Shown here: piece by piece, positions 42,268-50,835 of the stretch
Position numbering within the stretch: position 1 is the stretch's first letter
Layout: every line of letters starts with the position of its first letter
Source of the DNA: JARIHD01 sp964610985
GTDB taxonomy: Bacteria > Patescibacteriota > Saccharimonadia > Saccharimonadales > UBA4665
NCBI GenBank assembly: GCA_964610985.1
Contig: CAZSZJ010000001.1
Span: forward strand, 1 to 64,000
Direction of reading: 5' to 3'
DNA length: 64,000 nucleotides
Made by a program: the position numbers and the translations under genes
Notes under the pieces: generated by a model
Database searches by the model: none
Told to the model about the DNA's origin: nothing
The model's input: only the letters and a program-made list of their open reading frames with translations

Positions 42268-42825
42268 ATGACCGAAGTCTTTGGAAATCCTGAACAACAA
42301 CCGAACAATCCCCTGCTTTTTGCCAACCTGCTCGCCAATGTCCATGCCCTCTGCCAACACTATGGTAAACCCTTCTATCTGACGTTCAACCACGACTTTC
42401 AGCCCTTTTCCGAAGACAGTGAATATTTTTTAAATACTTACCCCGTTTTCCCCACTCAACTCCTTGGCGTAGGGGGCGTACTAACCACAGAAGAGTACGA
42501 CAACTATGATGGTGACGACGAAGGCTTATCCATCACCGAAGCCGGTGTCACCACCTGCGCTTCATCACTCGGTGGCGACGACATCGAGCGTGAATGCCGC
42601 CTGTGGCTTTTTAATGACGATTTCTGCCTGGAATACGAACGCATCGGCGAACTCGCCATCAGCACAGTAGTCGCTGGCCACGACTTCCACGATCCAACCA
42701 TCTACTGGATCGAATTTGACGGTACCGTTTGGCAGCGGCCCCACGGCACCATAGAACGAACACAACTCGCCGATATTCAACTACTCCAACTTATCCATAT
42801 CGTGCAGTGGGTCATACCCTGGTAG
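42268..42825 (+). CDS. Hypothetical protein, 185 aa
   Basis: An acidic soluble protein, with Asp/Glu-rich segments (EEYDNYDGDDEGLS) and many aromatic residues; mixed alpha/beta character with strands such as PFYLTFNHDFQPF and STVVAGHDFHDPTIYWIEF. No signal peptide or known motif. The ribosome site is unclear. It stands between a strong terminator and the globin gene. Probably lineage-specific. Confidence 0.7.
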   Translation: MTEVFGNPEQQPNNPLLFANLLANVHALCQHYGKPFYLTFNHDFQPFSEDSEYFLNTYPVFPTQLLGVGGVLTTEEYDNYDGDDEGLSITEAGVTTCASSLGGDDIERECRLWLFNDDFCLEYERIGELAISTVVAGHDFHDPTIYWIEFDGTVWQRPHGTIERTQLADIQLLQLIHIVQWVIPW

Positions 42826-42845
42826 CAATTTAGTAACAAAATTTA

Positions 42846-42875
42846 TTGCATACCGGCAGCTGCTTAAGTTATGCT
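42846..42875 (+). promoter_or_regulatory. Promoter TTGCAT-N18-TATGCT before globin gene
   Basis: TTGCAT (42846-42851), 18-nt spacer, TATGCT (42870-42875). It gives a ~25-nt leader containing GAGGGAT before the ATG at 42907. Confidence 0.5.
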
Positions 42876-42906
42876 TATGCTTTACCAAATAATAGATGAG
42901 GGATAT

Positions 42907-43323
42907 ATGTCAACAGAAACAGGACCGACCATTTACGATCAGATCGGTGGCGAGCACACCATCACACATGCTATGGGCATCTTATTCAACGAAATCGTCC
43001 CCGAAAATGAAACACTCGTAGGGGTGTTTGGCGAACGCTCAACCGACCCCAAGTTAAGGGCAATCCATGCAAGAGCCGTTGGCCGGGCGGTAGGCGCGCT
43101 CTTGGGCGGCCCGGACCACGAGGTCGTAGACATCGATTGGATTGCCGCGCGCCATTCCAACCCCATCTCACAGGACGTATTTGACAGCACAATCGGAGGC
43201 ATCGTAACTGCCTTTACCCGAACTGGCGAAGAATTGGAGCAACCCACAGATATGGTAATCGCTGCACTCGTACCCATGTTGCCAGATCTCGAAGCGGCAT
43301 TGGTTCGTCCCGCTCAGCAATAA
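42907..43323 (+). CDS. Truncated haemoglobin-like protein
   Basis: 138 aa from MSTETGPTIYD; GAGGGAT lies 4-5 nt upstream and favours this ATG. It matches the group I truncated-globin plan: IYDQIGGEHTITHAMGILFNEIV (helix A-B), ETLVGVFGERS (the CD/E region), GRAVGALLGGPDH (family 'ALGGP' turn) and DWIAARHSNPISQDVFD, whose His is at the proximal F8 position. The B10 Tyr typical of O2/NO-binding members is not obvious. The probable role is binding of O2 or NO, consistent with the oxidative-stress genes elsewhere in the window. Confidence 0.8.
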   Translation: MSTETGPTIYDQIGGEHTITHAMGILFNEIVPENETLVGVFGERSTDPKLRAIHARAVGRAVGALLGGPDHEVVDIDWIAARHSNPISQDVFDSTIGGIVTAFTRTGEELEQPTDMVIAALVPMLPDLEAALVRPAQQ

Positions 43324-43326
43324 GCA

Positions 43327-43355
43327 TTGACATGGCTTAGGTTTTAGGTTATACT
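43327..43355 (+). promoter_or_regulatory. Consensus promoter TTGACA-N17-TATACT
   Basis: TTGACA (43327-43332), 17-nt spacer, TATACT (43350-43355). The ATG of the amidotransferase follows 12 nt later, giving a leader of about 5 nt with no room for a Shine-Dalgarno site. Confidence 0.8.
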
Positions 43356-43367
43356 ACTACCTTTGCT

Positions 43368-44099
43368 ATGAGACAGTTTGATCGTTTTACTGTAATCGAA
43401 ACCTTGGATGATATTCGCCTTGGGCATATTGGCCGAGCCTTTACCGAGGCTGGCCTTCGTCCGGAGATTATCAACCTGGAGCGGGGCGACGCGTTACCGC
43501 CTATTGAAGATATTCAAAAACTGGGCGGCCTCATGGTCATGGGTAGCCCGTGGAGCGTACACGACCCCAATCCTCAAGTGCAAGCCATCAATAGACTGAC
43601 GCGCGAAGCCTACCGCACCAATACACCGCTCGCAGGCGTCTGTTTTGGCCACCAATCAGTTGGTCTAGCCGCCGGATTCGAAATCCTGCCCGCCAGCACC
43701 GTAGAAAGCGGTTTTTATAAAGTACAACTTACGGATGCCGGCAAGAACAGCGTTTTTACCGAAGGCTTCCCGCCTGAGTTCGATGCCCTCCAAGAGCACA
43801 ACGAAATGGTCGTCATACCCGCAGACGCACGGAATGCTACTGAGTTGGCCATCGGCAACGGCATGTGTCAAATGGCCCAGTTTGGCCCCTATGCCGTAAC
43901 CGTCCAATACCACAACGAGCCTGAAAAAACCGTACCCGAGAAAAAGATCTGGGAAAGTTGGAAGGCCAATGCCTCCGGCCTCAAAGCACAAGACCCGGAT
44001 ATGCTAGACAAAAAGTTCGACGCGACCTATCCTCAGCGCATACAAACTGCCGTACAATTCGGCCGCAACTACTTATACGTCGCCCATCACGCCGCTTAA
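43368..44099 (+). CDS. Class I glutamine amidotransferase-like protein
   Basis: A 243-aa protein. The nucleophile elbow LAGVCFGHQSVGLAAG (Cys92) and the late catalytic VTVQYHNEPE (His and Glu, equivalent to 'QFHPE') are both present, and LMVMGSPWSVHD forms the oxyanion region. It is a stand-alone GATase1 like those linked to gamma-glutamyl hydrolysis or GMP-synthase-like proteins. A ~25-residue insertion precedes the C-terminal helix. It has a strong promoter and near-leaderless message. Confidence 0.9.
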   Translation: MRQFDRFTVIETLDDIRLGHIGRAFTEAGLRPEIINLERGDALPPIEDIQKLGGLMVMGSPWSVHDPNPQVQAINRLTREAYRTNTPLAGVCFGHQSVGLAAGFEILPASTVESGFYKVQLTDAGKNSVFTEGFPPEFDALQEHNEMVVIPADARNATELAIGNGMCQMAQFGPYAVTVQYHNEPEKTVPEKKIWESWKANASGLKAQDPDMLDKKFDATYPQRIQTAVQFGRNYLYVAHHAA

Positions 44100-44150
44100 C
44101 GCCAAACCCAAGCCACAACAGCAGCCTAGGCCGTCTTTGACAAAGCGCGG

Positions 44151-44156
44151 TACAAT
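44151..44156 (+). promoter_or_regulatory. -10 TACAAT, leaderless arrangement, MazG-like gene
   Basis: TACAAT, 6 nt (ATATGC), ATG. Confidence 0.6.
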
Positions 44157-44162
44157 ATATGC

Positions 44163-44549
44163 ATGGCAGCGCATAGTTCAGACGACACAAATACATCTAA
44201 TGACTCGCTACAAGCTCTCCAAACCCTAATCCGAACGTTTTGCGACGAACGCGACTGGGATCAGTTTCACAATCCAAAGGACCTGGCAATTTCACTCGCG
44301 CTTGAGGCTGCCGAGGTGATGGAGCATTTTCAGTGGAAAAATGCCGAGGAAATGGCCAAACACTCCCGTGAGCATAAAGATGACGTCGCCGAGGAGTTGG
44401 CCGATGTATTTTACTGGGTGTTGCTACTCTCTAATAAACTAGATATCGACCTTATCGAGGCCTTCAAAAAGAAAATGGCCAAAAACCATCAAAAATATCC
44501 GGTCGCCAAAGCCAAAGGCAGTCACAAAAAATACACCGAACTGGCCTAA
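44163..44549 (+). CDS. MazG-like nucleotide pyrophosphohydrolase (dCTPase/RS21-C6 type)
   Basis: A 128-aa protein. The all-alpha NTP-PPase core is clear: ERDWDQFHNPKDLAISLALEAAEVMEHFQW, with E-x3-E metal ligands, and DDVAEELADVFYWVLLLSNKL, with E-x3-D. This matches single-domain dCTP pyrophosphatase-like proteins that clean up modified dNTPs. Shortly after its stop comes the convergent gene at 44566. The transcript appears to be leaderless. Confidence 0.92.
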   Translation: MAAHSSDDTNTSNDSLQALQTLIRTFCDERDWDQFHNPKDLAISLALEAAEVMEHFQWKNAEEMAKHSREHKDDVAEELADVFYWVLLLSNKLDIDLIEAFKKKMAKNHQKYPVAKAKGSHKKYTELA

Positions 44550-44565
44550 AAAACCTTTGTGGCGC

Positions 44566-45339
44566 CTATGTAGCGTAAGCCTTTTGCAGCGACTTCTGGA
44601 CGATAAACTTCATGCCCGGTGTCACTACCTCATCGTCAAACTCATTATATAAAAACTCTCTAAAGCGACGTGTTTCAATGCCGCATGCAGCAGCGTCATG
44701 CAACGTGTTCACCAAATCTGCGGCCGGCTGTTGGTGCGACTCGGTCAGCCAGTAGCTATTTATCCCCTCTTCTACCTCGGCACATTCCGCCACGCCAGTC
44801 TTTACGAGTCGGGTCATGACCGGATGATATGACTCCCAGCCGGGAACGTTATCACCACCGGTGCAATATTCATTGGCGGTCATAATATGGAGCAGGCCAA
44901 AAGCGTCACTCGCCTTGGTAGCAGCATGCTTGGTCATAACGGTCTTGGCGAGCATGTTCCTCCATGGCACCTCACTATTTTCTAGCTGCCATGAACCAAT
45001 AGCCGCTGCTATAGAAACATTAAGATCTGCTGTCTCGGGATTAAGGGCAATTTTTGCGTTCAGCGGGCCGCGGGGGAGCGTCATGTCGACCACACCGTTC
45101 TCGGCCATATGTAGGGTCAATGTCCGTAACTTCCGAAAATGATAGTCACTACTTCGGTCGATGGCTTCGGTTAGCCAAGCCCGCGTTTGGTCAAGCGTCA
45201 AGCCGTCTGGATGCCGCGCAAGCAATGCCACCACCGGCAGAGCCAAAGGCCGCGTCGTTAACGCGTCCAAACTGCCCAGGAATTCCGAATGTACATATTG
45301 ATAAGGGTCGAATACTTCTATTTGTTCTATTGATACCAT
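44566..45339 (-). CDS. Hypothetical protein, winged-helix-like N-terminus, 257 aa
   Basis: A soluble protein. Residues about 25-90 (LALPVVALLARHPDGLTLDQTRAWL, RKLRTLTLHMAENGVVDMTL) have helix-turn-helix/wing character, as does SYHPVMTRLVKTGVAECAEV further on, so a tandem winged-helix protein is plausible. No recognisable family. The ribosome site is unclear. The gap 45345-45563 downstream of its start contains no gene I can support. Confidence 0.68.
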   Translation of the reverse strand: MVSIEQIEVFDPYQYVHSEFLGSLDALTTRPLALPVVALLARHPDGLTLDQTRAWLTEAIDRSSDYHFRKLRTLTLHMAENGVVDMTLPRGPLNAKIALNPETADLNVSIAAAIGSWQLENSEVPWRNMLAKTVMTKHAATKASDAFGLLHIMTANEYCTGGDNVPGWESYHPVMTRLVKTGVAECAEVEEGINSYWLTESHQQPAADLVNTLHDAAACGIETRRFREFLYNEFDDEVVTPGMKFIVQKSLQKAYAT

Positions 45340-45563
45340 CGTAAATACACATTATGTAGTTCGGCGAACAGACTCGTCAATAGCCCCAGATTTAGCGCAA
45401 AATACGCTCCAGACCGCACAATCCTTGCTGAAAGGGTCTTAATAACGCTGACATAGAAGCCTCCTCGTGAAGCACTTAAATGATCCGCCTATGCCATGGA
45501 ACATATGATATTATGAGGGCTTATTAAAAATTAAAAACCCATTAATACCCGGGAGACTGCTAC

Positions 45564-46040
45564 ATGAATATACGCAAAGGTGCAGCAATTGCCGCTTTAT
45601 CAGCCAACTTATTTGGCTTAGCCGCCGGAGCTGCGAGTAAGTGCGGCTCGGAGGCCCCGCCTAGCACTTCAGAGACAACCGCCATAACCACCACCGAAAA
45701 AGTCGAAAATTGTATGACAACAGTTGGTAGCGTAGCGCTCCTTAATGTGGCGAAAAAACAATTTCAAGTTACATCACTTTATACACCCCCCAAATGCGTG
45801 GCTGAGGAGTTCGCCCCAGTCTATAAATATAACCTCGCTTTTACGTCAGGTAGTCGCGATGCGGAAGGGCAAAAGATATCCAACGGAGAAAAGTTTACAG
45901 CCACCTGTATCGACGAAACGCACGGGCTTGTGGGTGTCAACGCCGGCATAGACAAAGGCGTTATTATTCCAGAAGCCGTCGTGGTTCAATCCGTTAGAAG
46001 CAGTGGCGTGCTGCTTCAGGTCTGCAGCCCCAGCGCATGA
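45564..46040 (+). CDS. Small exported protein, 158 aa
   Basis: A signal peptide (RKGAAIAALSANLFGLAAG) ends near AAGAASKC; a lipobox is not clearly met (A-S-K-C), so secretion is more likely than lipid anchoring. The mature domain has four cysteines and a Thr/Ser-rich linker (SETTAITTTEK). GGGAG precedes the ATG by 8 nt. It resembles the lipoprotein at 31060-31482 in size and layout. No known family. Confidence 0.75.
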   Translation: MNIRKGAAIAALSANLFGLAAGAASKCGSEAPPSTSETTAITTTEKVENCMTTVGSVALLNVAKKQFQVTSLYTPPKCVAEEFAPVYKYNLAFTSGSRDAEGQKISNGEKFTATCIDETHGLVGVNAGIDKGVIIPEAVVVQSVRSSGVLLQVCSPSA

Positions 46041-46071
46041 TAAAATAGCCCTATAAAACAAGGGGCCGACC

Positions 46072-46464
46072 ATGCATCCAGTTCGCACAAAAGTAGCAAC
46101 CGTCGACGAATACATCGCACTATTCGATGACGAGGTAAAGTCAAGGCTAGAACAGCTGCGCAGAGCTATTCGCATAGCCGCGCCTGACGCCGAAGAAGTC
46201 ATCAGCTACAGCATTCCAGCTTACAAATATCATGGTTTCTTGATCTACTTTTCGGCATACACGGCACACTTGAGCGTCTCATTCCCGCCCCATGGCATCA
46301 TGCAGGCGTTTGCCAGCGAGCTTAAGCCGTACAAGACCAGCAAGTCTACCGTACAGCTGCCCTTAGATCGGCCCCTGCCACTCGACCTCGTCAAAAAGAT
46401 GGTCGCCTTTAAGATACAGGAAAATCTGGAACTCGAGGCAGCCAAGGCCAAAAAGGCCGAATAA
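46072..46464 (+). CDS. DUF1801-family protein (YdhG-like)
   Basis: A 130-aa protein with DUF1801 hallmarks: TVDEYIALFDDEVKSRLEQLRRAIR, then APDAEEVISYSIPAYKYHGFLIYFSAYTAHLSVSF and STVQLPLDRPLPLDLVKKMVAFKIQEN. The family folds like the iron-chaperone YdhG/frataxin-like proteins, but its function is uncertain. AAGGGG lies 6 nt upstream of the ATG. Confidence 0.9.
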   Translation: MHPVRTKVATVDEYIALFDDEVKSRLEQLRRAIRIAAPDAEEVISYSIPAYKYHGFLIYFSAYTAHLSVSFPPHGIMQAFASELKPYKTSKSTVQLPLDRPLPLDLVKKMVAFKIQENLELEAAKAKKAE

Positions 46465-46550
46465 CGACCAGCAGCAAATGGTCATAAATGAGATTAGCAC
46501 CAACATGACTGGCAGGCACAGTTCCTCCCCTGCATTCCGCGCCGACACTA

Positions 46551-46584
46551 AAAGGGACGCCCGCAGTAGCGCAGGCGTCCCTTT
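46551..46584. terminator. Bidirectional terminator
   Basis: 11-bp stem AAAGGGACGCC/GGCGTCCCTTT with a 12-nt loop, between the DUF1801 gene and the convergent 89-aa gene. Confidence 0.85.
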
Positions 46585-46606
46585 ACTTACATAATGGGAT
46601 TTATAT

Positions 46607-46876
46607 TTATTTTGCTTCTGTGCGAATGTTCTTTTCGAGTACTGCTTTACTGCCTTCTACCAGCGTCGTTTGCAGCTCAGCCATGACTTTAATTTGGCGG
46701 GTCATGTTTCTGACGATGCCGTCCACCAATCTGTATTCGGCAGGCGTCGTCCAGCCATTTCCATAAATAATCCTGAGCAAAACATTCCAGCGGTCGTCAC
46801 CGGCCAACTCATCAATGGCTGCGACCAAACTTTTAATCCTTTTGGAAAGCGCGTCAATATCATGATCATGGTCCAT
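46607..46876 (-). CDS. Hypothetical protein, 89 aa
   Basis: A small, highly charged helical protein (MDHDHDIDALSKRIKSLVAAID, KVMAELQTTLVEGSKAVLEK) with no membrane segment. AAGGAG lies 11 nt upstream of the ATG. The function is unknown. It stands alone between two convergent or divergent units. Confidence 0.65.
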   Translation of the reverse strand: MDHDHDIDALSKRIKSLVAAIDELAGDDRWNVLLRIIYGNGWTTPAEYRLVDGIVRNMTRQIKVMAELQTTLVEGSKAVLEKNIRTEAK

Positions 46877-47013
46877 AGCAGATACAGCTCCTTTTTAGAT
46901 TTGAAAAGGTCGGCCCGACTGTTCAGTATTATGAACCAGCGACATGCTCTCGTAATGTAGCCAAATTCGTTGTAAATCTGTATGTTTTGTGAGAAATTAT
47001 GAACCTTACTTAT

Positions 47014-47664
47014 CTAGCCCAAGATACTCACCGAACGCGCCACCACCAGCGCCAGCGTAAATACAGACACGAGCGCTTGCGAGGCCATCAGCAGCTTAGC
47101 CCCATGGGTCAATGGTCTTGCATCGGCCGGCGCAAAGTTGATCGCATTGGTAATCGAGATATACAAATAATCCAAAAACTCAGCCCTCCAGCCTGGAAAT
47201 TCTCCGCGTGAATCCTGTTGCGTAAATTGAAAATCCTTGTCATTACGCGACCATCTGGTGTGTGAAAAACCGGGGCTGTCGATCTCCCAGTACCACAGCG
47301 CAAACACGATAATATTCGTCATAAAGATGGCGATGGCCGAGCCGAGCAGCTCGGGTCCACTAAAAATGACATGATCCACAATCAGGGCATTCAGCACCAA
47401 AATAAGCGAACTCACATTTACCGCCGACAAAAGCCCCAGCAGTGCCAAAACAAAAGCGTGCGGCAACACCGCATGACCGGTTGTGCCCTTGAGCGTCGTA
47501 AGCCCAATAACGACCGCCAGCACAATTTCTATTGGGATCAGTACATACTGCGGTCCCGCCAACAGTTCACCATTAATCTTCCACACCGCCCCTTGTAGGG
47601 CGATCGCCGCAAACAGCGCAATTTGTGCTTGCAGCAGTTCACGTCTGGTAATAATTTGCCGCAT
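47014..47664 (-). CDS. DUF1345-like/ion-channel-like membrane protein
   Basis: 216 aa from MRQIITRRE. It has six hydrophobic segments. The C-terminus EFLDYLYISITNAINFAPADARPLTHGAKLLMASQALVSVFTLALVVARSV matches the two-helix, re-entrant plan of DUF1345 and two-TM ion channels ('dYlYfSltnatsfsptDtmPLt..aK'), with a possible filter-like turn at N-A-I-N-F-A-P. The ATG is 9 nt after TATACT. Ion conduction is inferred only. Confidence 0.72.
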   Translation of the reverse strand: MRQIITRRELLQAQIALFAAIALQGAVWKINGELLAGPQYVLIPIEIVLAVVIGLTTLKGTTGHAVLPHAFVLALLGLLSAVNVSSLILVLNALIVDHVIFSGPELLGSAIAIFMTNIIVFALWYWEIDSPGFSHTRWSRNDKDFQFTQQDSRGEFPGWRAEFLDYLYISITNAINFAPADARPLTHGAKLLMASQALVSVFTLALVVARSVSILG

Positions 47665-47806
47665 ATTGCCATAAGTATAACCTTTTAGATGGCCACTCCA
47701 CAATCACCTAAGAAATCAATATAGCTTCGATTTTCCATTATGTGTATAATCGCACTTTTCAAGTAAACATAAGCCGCATTAAGCGCACTGGACGTCCGTA
47801 TTTGTT

Positions 47807-48520
47807 ATGCTTCGTGGTCCTGAATATCTGAATAGTCAGCGTAAACGTGATCTGGATTTGATCGGCGGTGGTCTACTGGCCCTCACCCTAGCAATACCTA
47901 CCGCCGTCTGCGCGGCGGCAATTTACATTGAGGATAGCTCAGAGGGTTCGTTTTATCGCCAACTCCGAACAGGCAAATTCGGTCAAAGTTTTGTAATCAA
48001 CAAGCTTCGGACACTTCGTTCTGATCGCACCTGCGGCAGCCCCTATACATCACATGGAATTGTTGATCCACGGGCCCTTGTAGTCGGCCAGCTACTTCGA
48101 CGAATCTGCTTCGACGAAGTTCCGCAAATAGTCAACATATTCCGAGACGAAATGTCACTTGTCGGCTACCGCCCGCTCGTCGAGGCCGACCGGCAGCAGT
48201 TTAAAGAAGCCTGTCCAGATATATATCCAGAATGGGAAGACCGCTGTAATGCCGCCCTGCCCGGCTTAACTGGCCCGAGCCAGTTGCGTAAACGCAACTT
48301 TGACACCCACGACGAACGAATATACCGGCAAACCATGCTAGACGACATAGATTATCTGCGCGACGCGACATTTGCTGGCGATTTGCGGACCATCGCACAG
48401 ACACCCGTGCAAATAATGGAGTCCACCTTACGCGCCGTCGGCATAGAACTTCCTAGAATAGAACTGCCGAATATTGACCTCCTTAGTGCAGCGGGCGCTA
48501 TTCTGAGAACACCGTCTTAG
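47807..48520 (+). CDS. Bacterial sugar transferase (polyprenyl-phosphate glycosyl-1-phosphate transferase)
   Basis: A 237-aa protein. One N-terminal membrane helix (residues about 18-38) precedes the catalytic domain: FYRQLRTGKFGQSFVINKLRTL (motif R-x-G-x3-F-x3-K-x-R-T), LLRRICFDEVPQIVNIFRDEMSLVGYRPL (the E-x-P-Q-x-x-N...G-x-M-S-L-V-G-x-R-P motif) and AALPGLTGPSQL. It is monotopic like WcaJ/PglC and lacks the four-helix N-terminus of WbaP. It starts a surface glycan by moving a sugar phosphate to undecaprenyl phosphate. A TATAAT at 47745-47750 gives a ~50-nt leader. Confidence 0.92.
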   Translation: MLRGPEYLNSQRKRDLDLIGGGLLALTLAIPTAVCAAAIYIEDSSEGSFYRQLRTGKFGQSFVINKLRTLRSDRTCGSPYTSHGIVDPRALVVGQLLRRICFDEVPQIVNIFRDEMSLVGYRPLVEADRQQFKEACPDIYPEWEDRCNAALPGLTGPSQLRKRNFDTHDERIYRQTMLDDIDYLRDATFAGDLRTIAQTPVQIMESTLRAVGIELPRIELPNIDLLSAAGAILRTPS

Positions 48521-48522
48521 GC

Positions 48523-48528
48523 TACAAT
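48523..48528 (+). promoter_or_regulatory. -10 TACAAT, leaderless arrangement with GTG start, yaaA
   Basis: TACAAT, 6 nt (GTAACA), GTG. It lies within 15 nt of the sugar-transferase stop, so a separate promoter serves yaaA. Confidence 0.6.
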
Positions 48529-48534
48529 GTAACA

Positions 48535-49317
48535 GTGATTATCTTATTGCATTCTTCAAAGACGATGCGGCGTATGGACAGACATCGTCCCGCGCATACA
48601 CCAGCCCTTTTGGAAAAAACCAAAGAGCTATATAAATACTTGGCGGTGCTCAATGCCGCACAGCTGGCAAAAGTCATGCACATTTCGCCCGCCTTGGCAG
48701 CCAAAACGCACGCCACTCTGGCCGAATGGAACACCGATCCGGCGCAGCAAACGCCCGCCATCGACAGCTTTATTGGAGATATTTACAGCGGCTTGCAAGT
48801 CAACACGCTTGATGATGCCGACCGCCAATACGCCGACCAGCATCTGCGCATCTTTTCAGGGCTATACGGCGTGCTTCGGCCCCTCGATGGCATCTGCCCC
48901 TTCCGACTTGAAATGGGCTACAAAATGCCCGACATGCCCTTCAGTAACCTGTATAAATTCTGGGGGCAGACCATCGCCGACACGCTGCCCGCAGACGGTC
49001 CTATTATCAACGTATCTTCGGTGGAATACAGCCAGGCGGTGACGCCGTTTATCGATGCCGCCCGGTTTAGCACCCCCAAGTTCTTGACGGTAGACAGCAA
49101 AACCGGCGAACCGGTATTTGTAGTAATGCACGCCAAAATCGCCCGCGGTGCGTTTGCTCATTGGCTCATCAAAAAACGCGCCGATGACAAGACCGACCTC
49201 ACCAAGTTCGACGAACTAGGCTATGCATACCGCGCCGACCTCAGCTCGCCCGCCGAACCGGTGTTTGTTTGCCAGGAGTTCGGCGGCAAAGGCCTTAGTA
49301 TGCGTCTCGAAAAATAA
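48535..49317 (+). CDS. yaaA: YaaA-family peroxide stress protein (DUF328)
   Basis: A 260-aa protein with a GTG start. It opens with MIILLHSSKTMR (family 'ILisPaKtm'), then YSGLQVNTL, LRIFSGLYGVLRPLDGICPFRLEMGYKM (the strongest family block), INVSSVEYSQAV and VMHAKIARGAFAHWLIKKRA...ELGYAYRADLSSPAEPVF. All YaaA blocks are in order and the length is typical (~255). In E. coli YaaA lowers free iron under peroxide stress and has DNA-binding activity. The message would be leaderless and GTG-initiated. Confidence 0.93.
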   Translation: MIILLHSSKTMRRMDRHRPAHTPALLEKTKELYKYLAVLNAAQLAKVMHISPALAAKTHATLAEWNTDPAQQTPAIDSFIGDIYSGLQVNTLDDADRQYADQHLRIFSGLYGVLRPLDGICPFRLEMGYKMPDMPFSNLYKFWGQTIADTLPADGPIINVSSVEYSQAVTPFIDAARFSTPKFLTVDSKTGEPVFVVMHAKIARGAFAHWLIKKRADDKTDLTKFDELGYAYRADLSSPAEPVFVCQEFGGKGLSMRLEK

Positions 49318-49326
49318 TCCTTGCCC

Positions 49327-49905
49327 CTAGCTCTGTGTTACAAATGGTTCCAGTAGTGACATCTTAAATACTTCGTGCACTTCGGCAAGCGGCAGATTGC
49401 CTGCTCTCTGAAGGACGAGACCCCTATGGCGCAGCAAATCCTGACTTCCATCAAATGTCCAAGGTTTCTTATGGGGAACCCCCGGCTCCATGCCGGACAA
49501 AGGCAAGTTCCTCACAAATACAGTCATGGAGTATGTGTCCCGATACACATCCAGCGGTACCACCACTCTGCCAAAGGGGGTATCTGTCGTCTGGAGCTCG
49601 TGATTCATGGCATCTGTCAGGCGCGATGGTACATACCAGTTATCTGCCTCACATACCAGAAGCTCGCCGCAGACCAACTCAACGCGACGATACGCCACGT
49701 CATCTTGACTTTCCACCTGCAGATGTTCAAGCTGGTCTTCTGCCATTTCCTTGAACGTACCGGCTATTGTCACGGCACCGATGCGGGCCGGATGCGCCAA
49801 CCCATGGCGCCCGCACCAATCCTCTAAAACTTTAGTCGCGCTTTTACACTCCAGCAAGCGCCCTTCCAGTTTTTGCAAACCCTTCCACAGTTTTGCATGC
49901 CCCAT
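49327..49905 (-). CDS. Hypothetical protein with chorismate-lyase/UTRA-like features, 192 aa
   Basis: GGGGTGATCA precedes the ATG. The phrases YRRVELVCGELLVCEADNWYVPSRL, TPFGRVVVPLDVYRDT and LQRAGNLPLAEVHEVF fit the chorismate lyase/UTRA fold, in which a long strand is followed by 'A-x-x-x-P' and a late 'R...L-P-L-A-E'. The catalytic residues of UbiC are not identifiable, and CPR genomes normally lack ubiquinone synthesis, so a ligand-binding or unrelated enzymatic role is more likely. It lies between yaaA (convergent) and a GDSL hydrolase. Confidence 0.6.
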   Translation of the reverse strand: MGHAKLWKGLQKLEGRLLECKSATKVLEDWCGRHGLAHPARIGAVTIAGTFKEMAEDQLEHLQVESQDDVAYRRVELVCGELLVCEADNWYVPSRLTDAMNHELQTTDTPFGRVVVPLDVYRDTYSMTVFVRNLPLSGMEPGVPHKKPWTFDGSQDLLRHRGLVLQRAGNLPLAEVHEVFKMSLLEPFVTQS

Positions 49906-49993
49906 TGATCACCCCATTATTAAGAAATCATTGTATCTTTCAATGCTGAGGGTTGGCTGTGGGCTATTTAACTAGGTGTAGATACATAAAATC

Positions 49994-50689
49994 TTATACG
50001 CGTTTGATCGCATCATGGAATACGCGCGCTAGCTCTGCATAACCAAGGTCGTTAGGATGGTATAAATCCTCAGAAGTCCTCGGGCGCGATGGCGGACGAA
50101 ACGCATATCGGACATCGGCTATTTTGAACTGCCGTTTGGCGGCTTCGGCGGCGAGTAGTTCGCGTGCTTTCTGCGATTGGGAATAATTACCCGTGATGTC
50201 ACCAATAACCGCGCCTGCGGGCAACTTGGCCAGCAGCGCCGCCAAGTCTGGCACGAGCCGGTGGCGAAAGCTTCGTGACAGATTATTCGCACCGACCAAC
50301 ACGGTCAGTAGTTCCGGCCTGAGACCCTGCCGCCACATCGCCGGCAGCTCCGTTTCGAGCACGTCGTCGATGCGCGCCCCGCTAATAGATAGGTTGACCA
50401 GACGATATTCCTTGCCCTCGGTACGCAGCATCTCGCGCAGTTGTCCGACCCAGCCCTTGTCATACGCCGAAGCGCCGACGCCCTGAGCCATCGAATCGCC
50501 CAACACGACCCATAACGGACCGTTAGCCCGCAGCTCCCGTGCATTTGCCGCCATCCAAGCCTCGGCATAGGGCTCAATCTGGTTCTGCACTTTGCGGAGG
50601 CCCGGCCAAAACCACGAAGCTACCCGCAATTTCCCGCTTCGGCCCCGCGCGCTATGGTTTGAATATCGAAAATCTTCCTCTTTTGGCAT
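49994..50689 (-). CDS. SGNH/GDSL-type hydrolase
   Basis: A 231-aa protein. Block I WVVLGDSMAQGVGAS (Ser nucleophile), block II LVNLSISGARIDDVL (Gly), block III LTVLVGANNLSR (GxNN-like Asn) and block V EDLYHPNDLGYAELA (Asp-x-x-His) are all present, giving a complete esterase/lipase catalytic set. The N-terminal 45 residues are basic, with one amphipathic segment and no signal peptide. TATACT lies 6 nt before the ATG. The substrate is unknown; acyl-ester removal from lipids or glycans is possible. Confidence 0.93.
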   Translation of the reverse strand: MPKEEDFRYSNHSARGRSGKLRVASWFWPGLRKVQNQIEPYAEAWMAANARELRANGPLWVVLGDSMAQGVGASAYDKGWVGQLREMLRTEGKEYRLVNLSISGARIDDVLETELPAMWRQGLRPELLTVLVGANNLSRSFRHRLVPDLAALLAKLPAGAVIGDITGNYSQSQKARELLAAEAAKRQFKIADVRYAFRPPSRPRTSEDLYHPNDLGYAELARVFHDAIKRV

Positions 50690-50695
50690 ATGGGC

Positions 50696-50701
50696 AGTAT
50701 A
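50696..50701 (-). promoter_or_regulatory. -10 TATACT, leaderless arrangement, GDSL gene
   Basis: TATACT, 6 nt (GCCCAT), ATG on the minus strand. Confidence 0.6.
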
Positions 50702-50835
50702 TCAAATTGACCTAAAGAAGTTTTTATGCTAAAATTGAAGCATTGTTTCGATGAATCCCGAAGGTGAAAGTATTTTTACGGGTGTCATTGGCCCAAGAAA
50801 AGTACACTAATTTCAACCAAAAGGATTCTATTCTT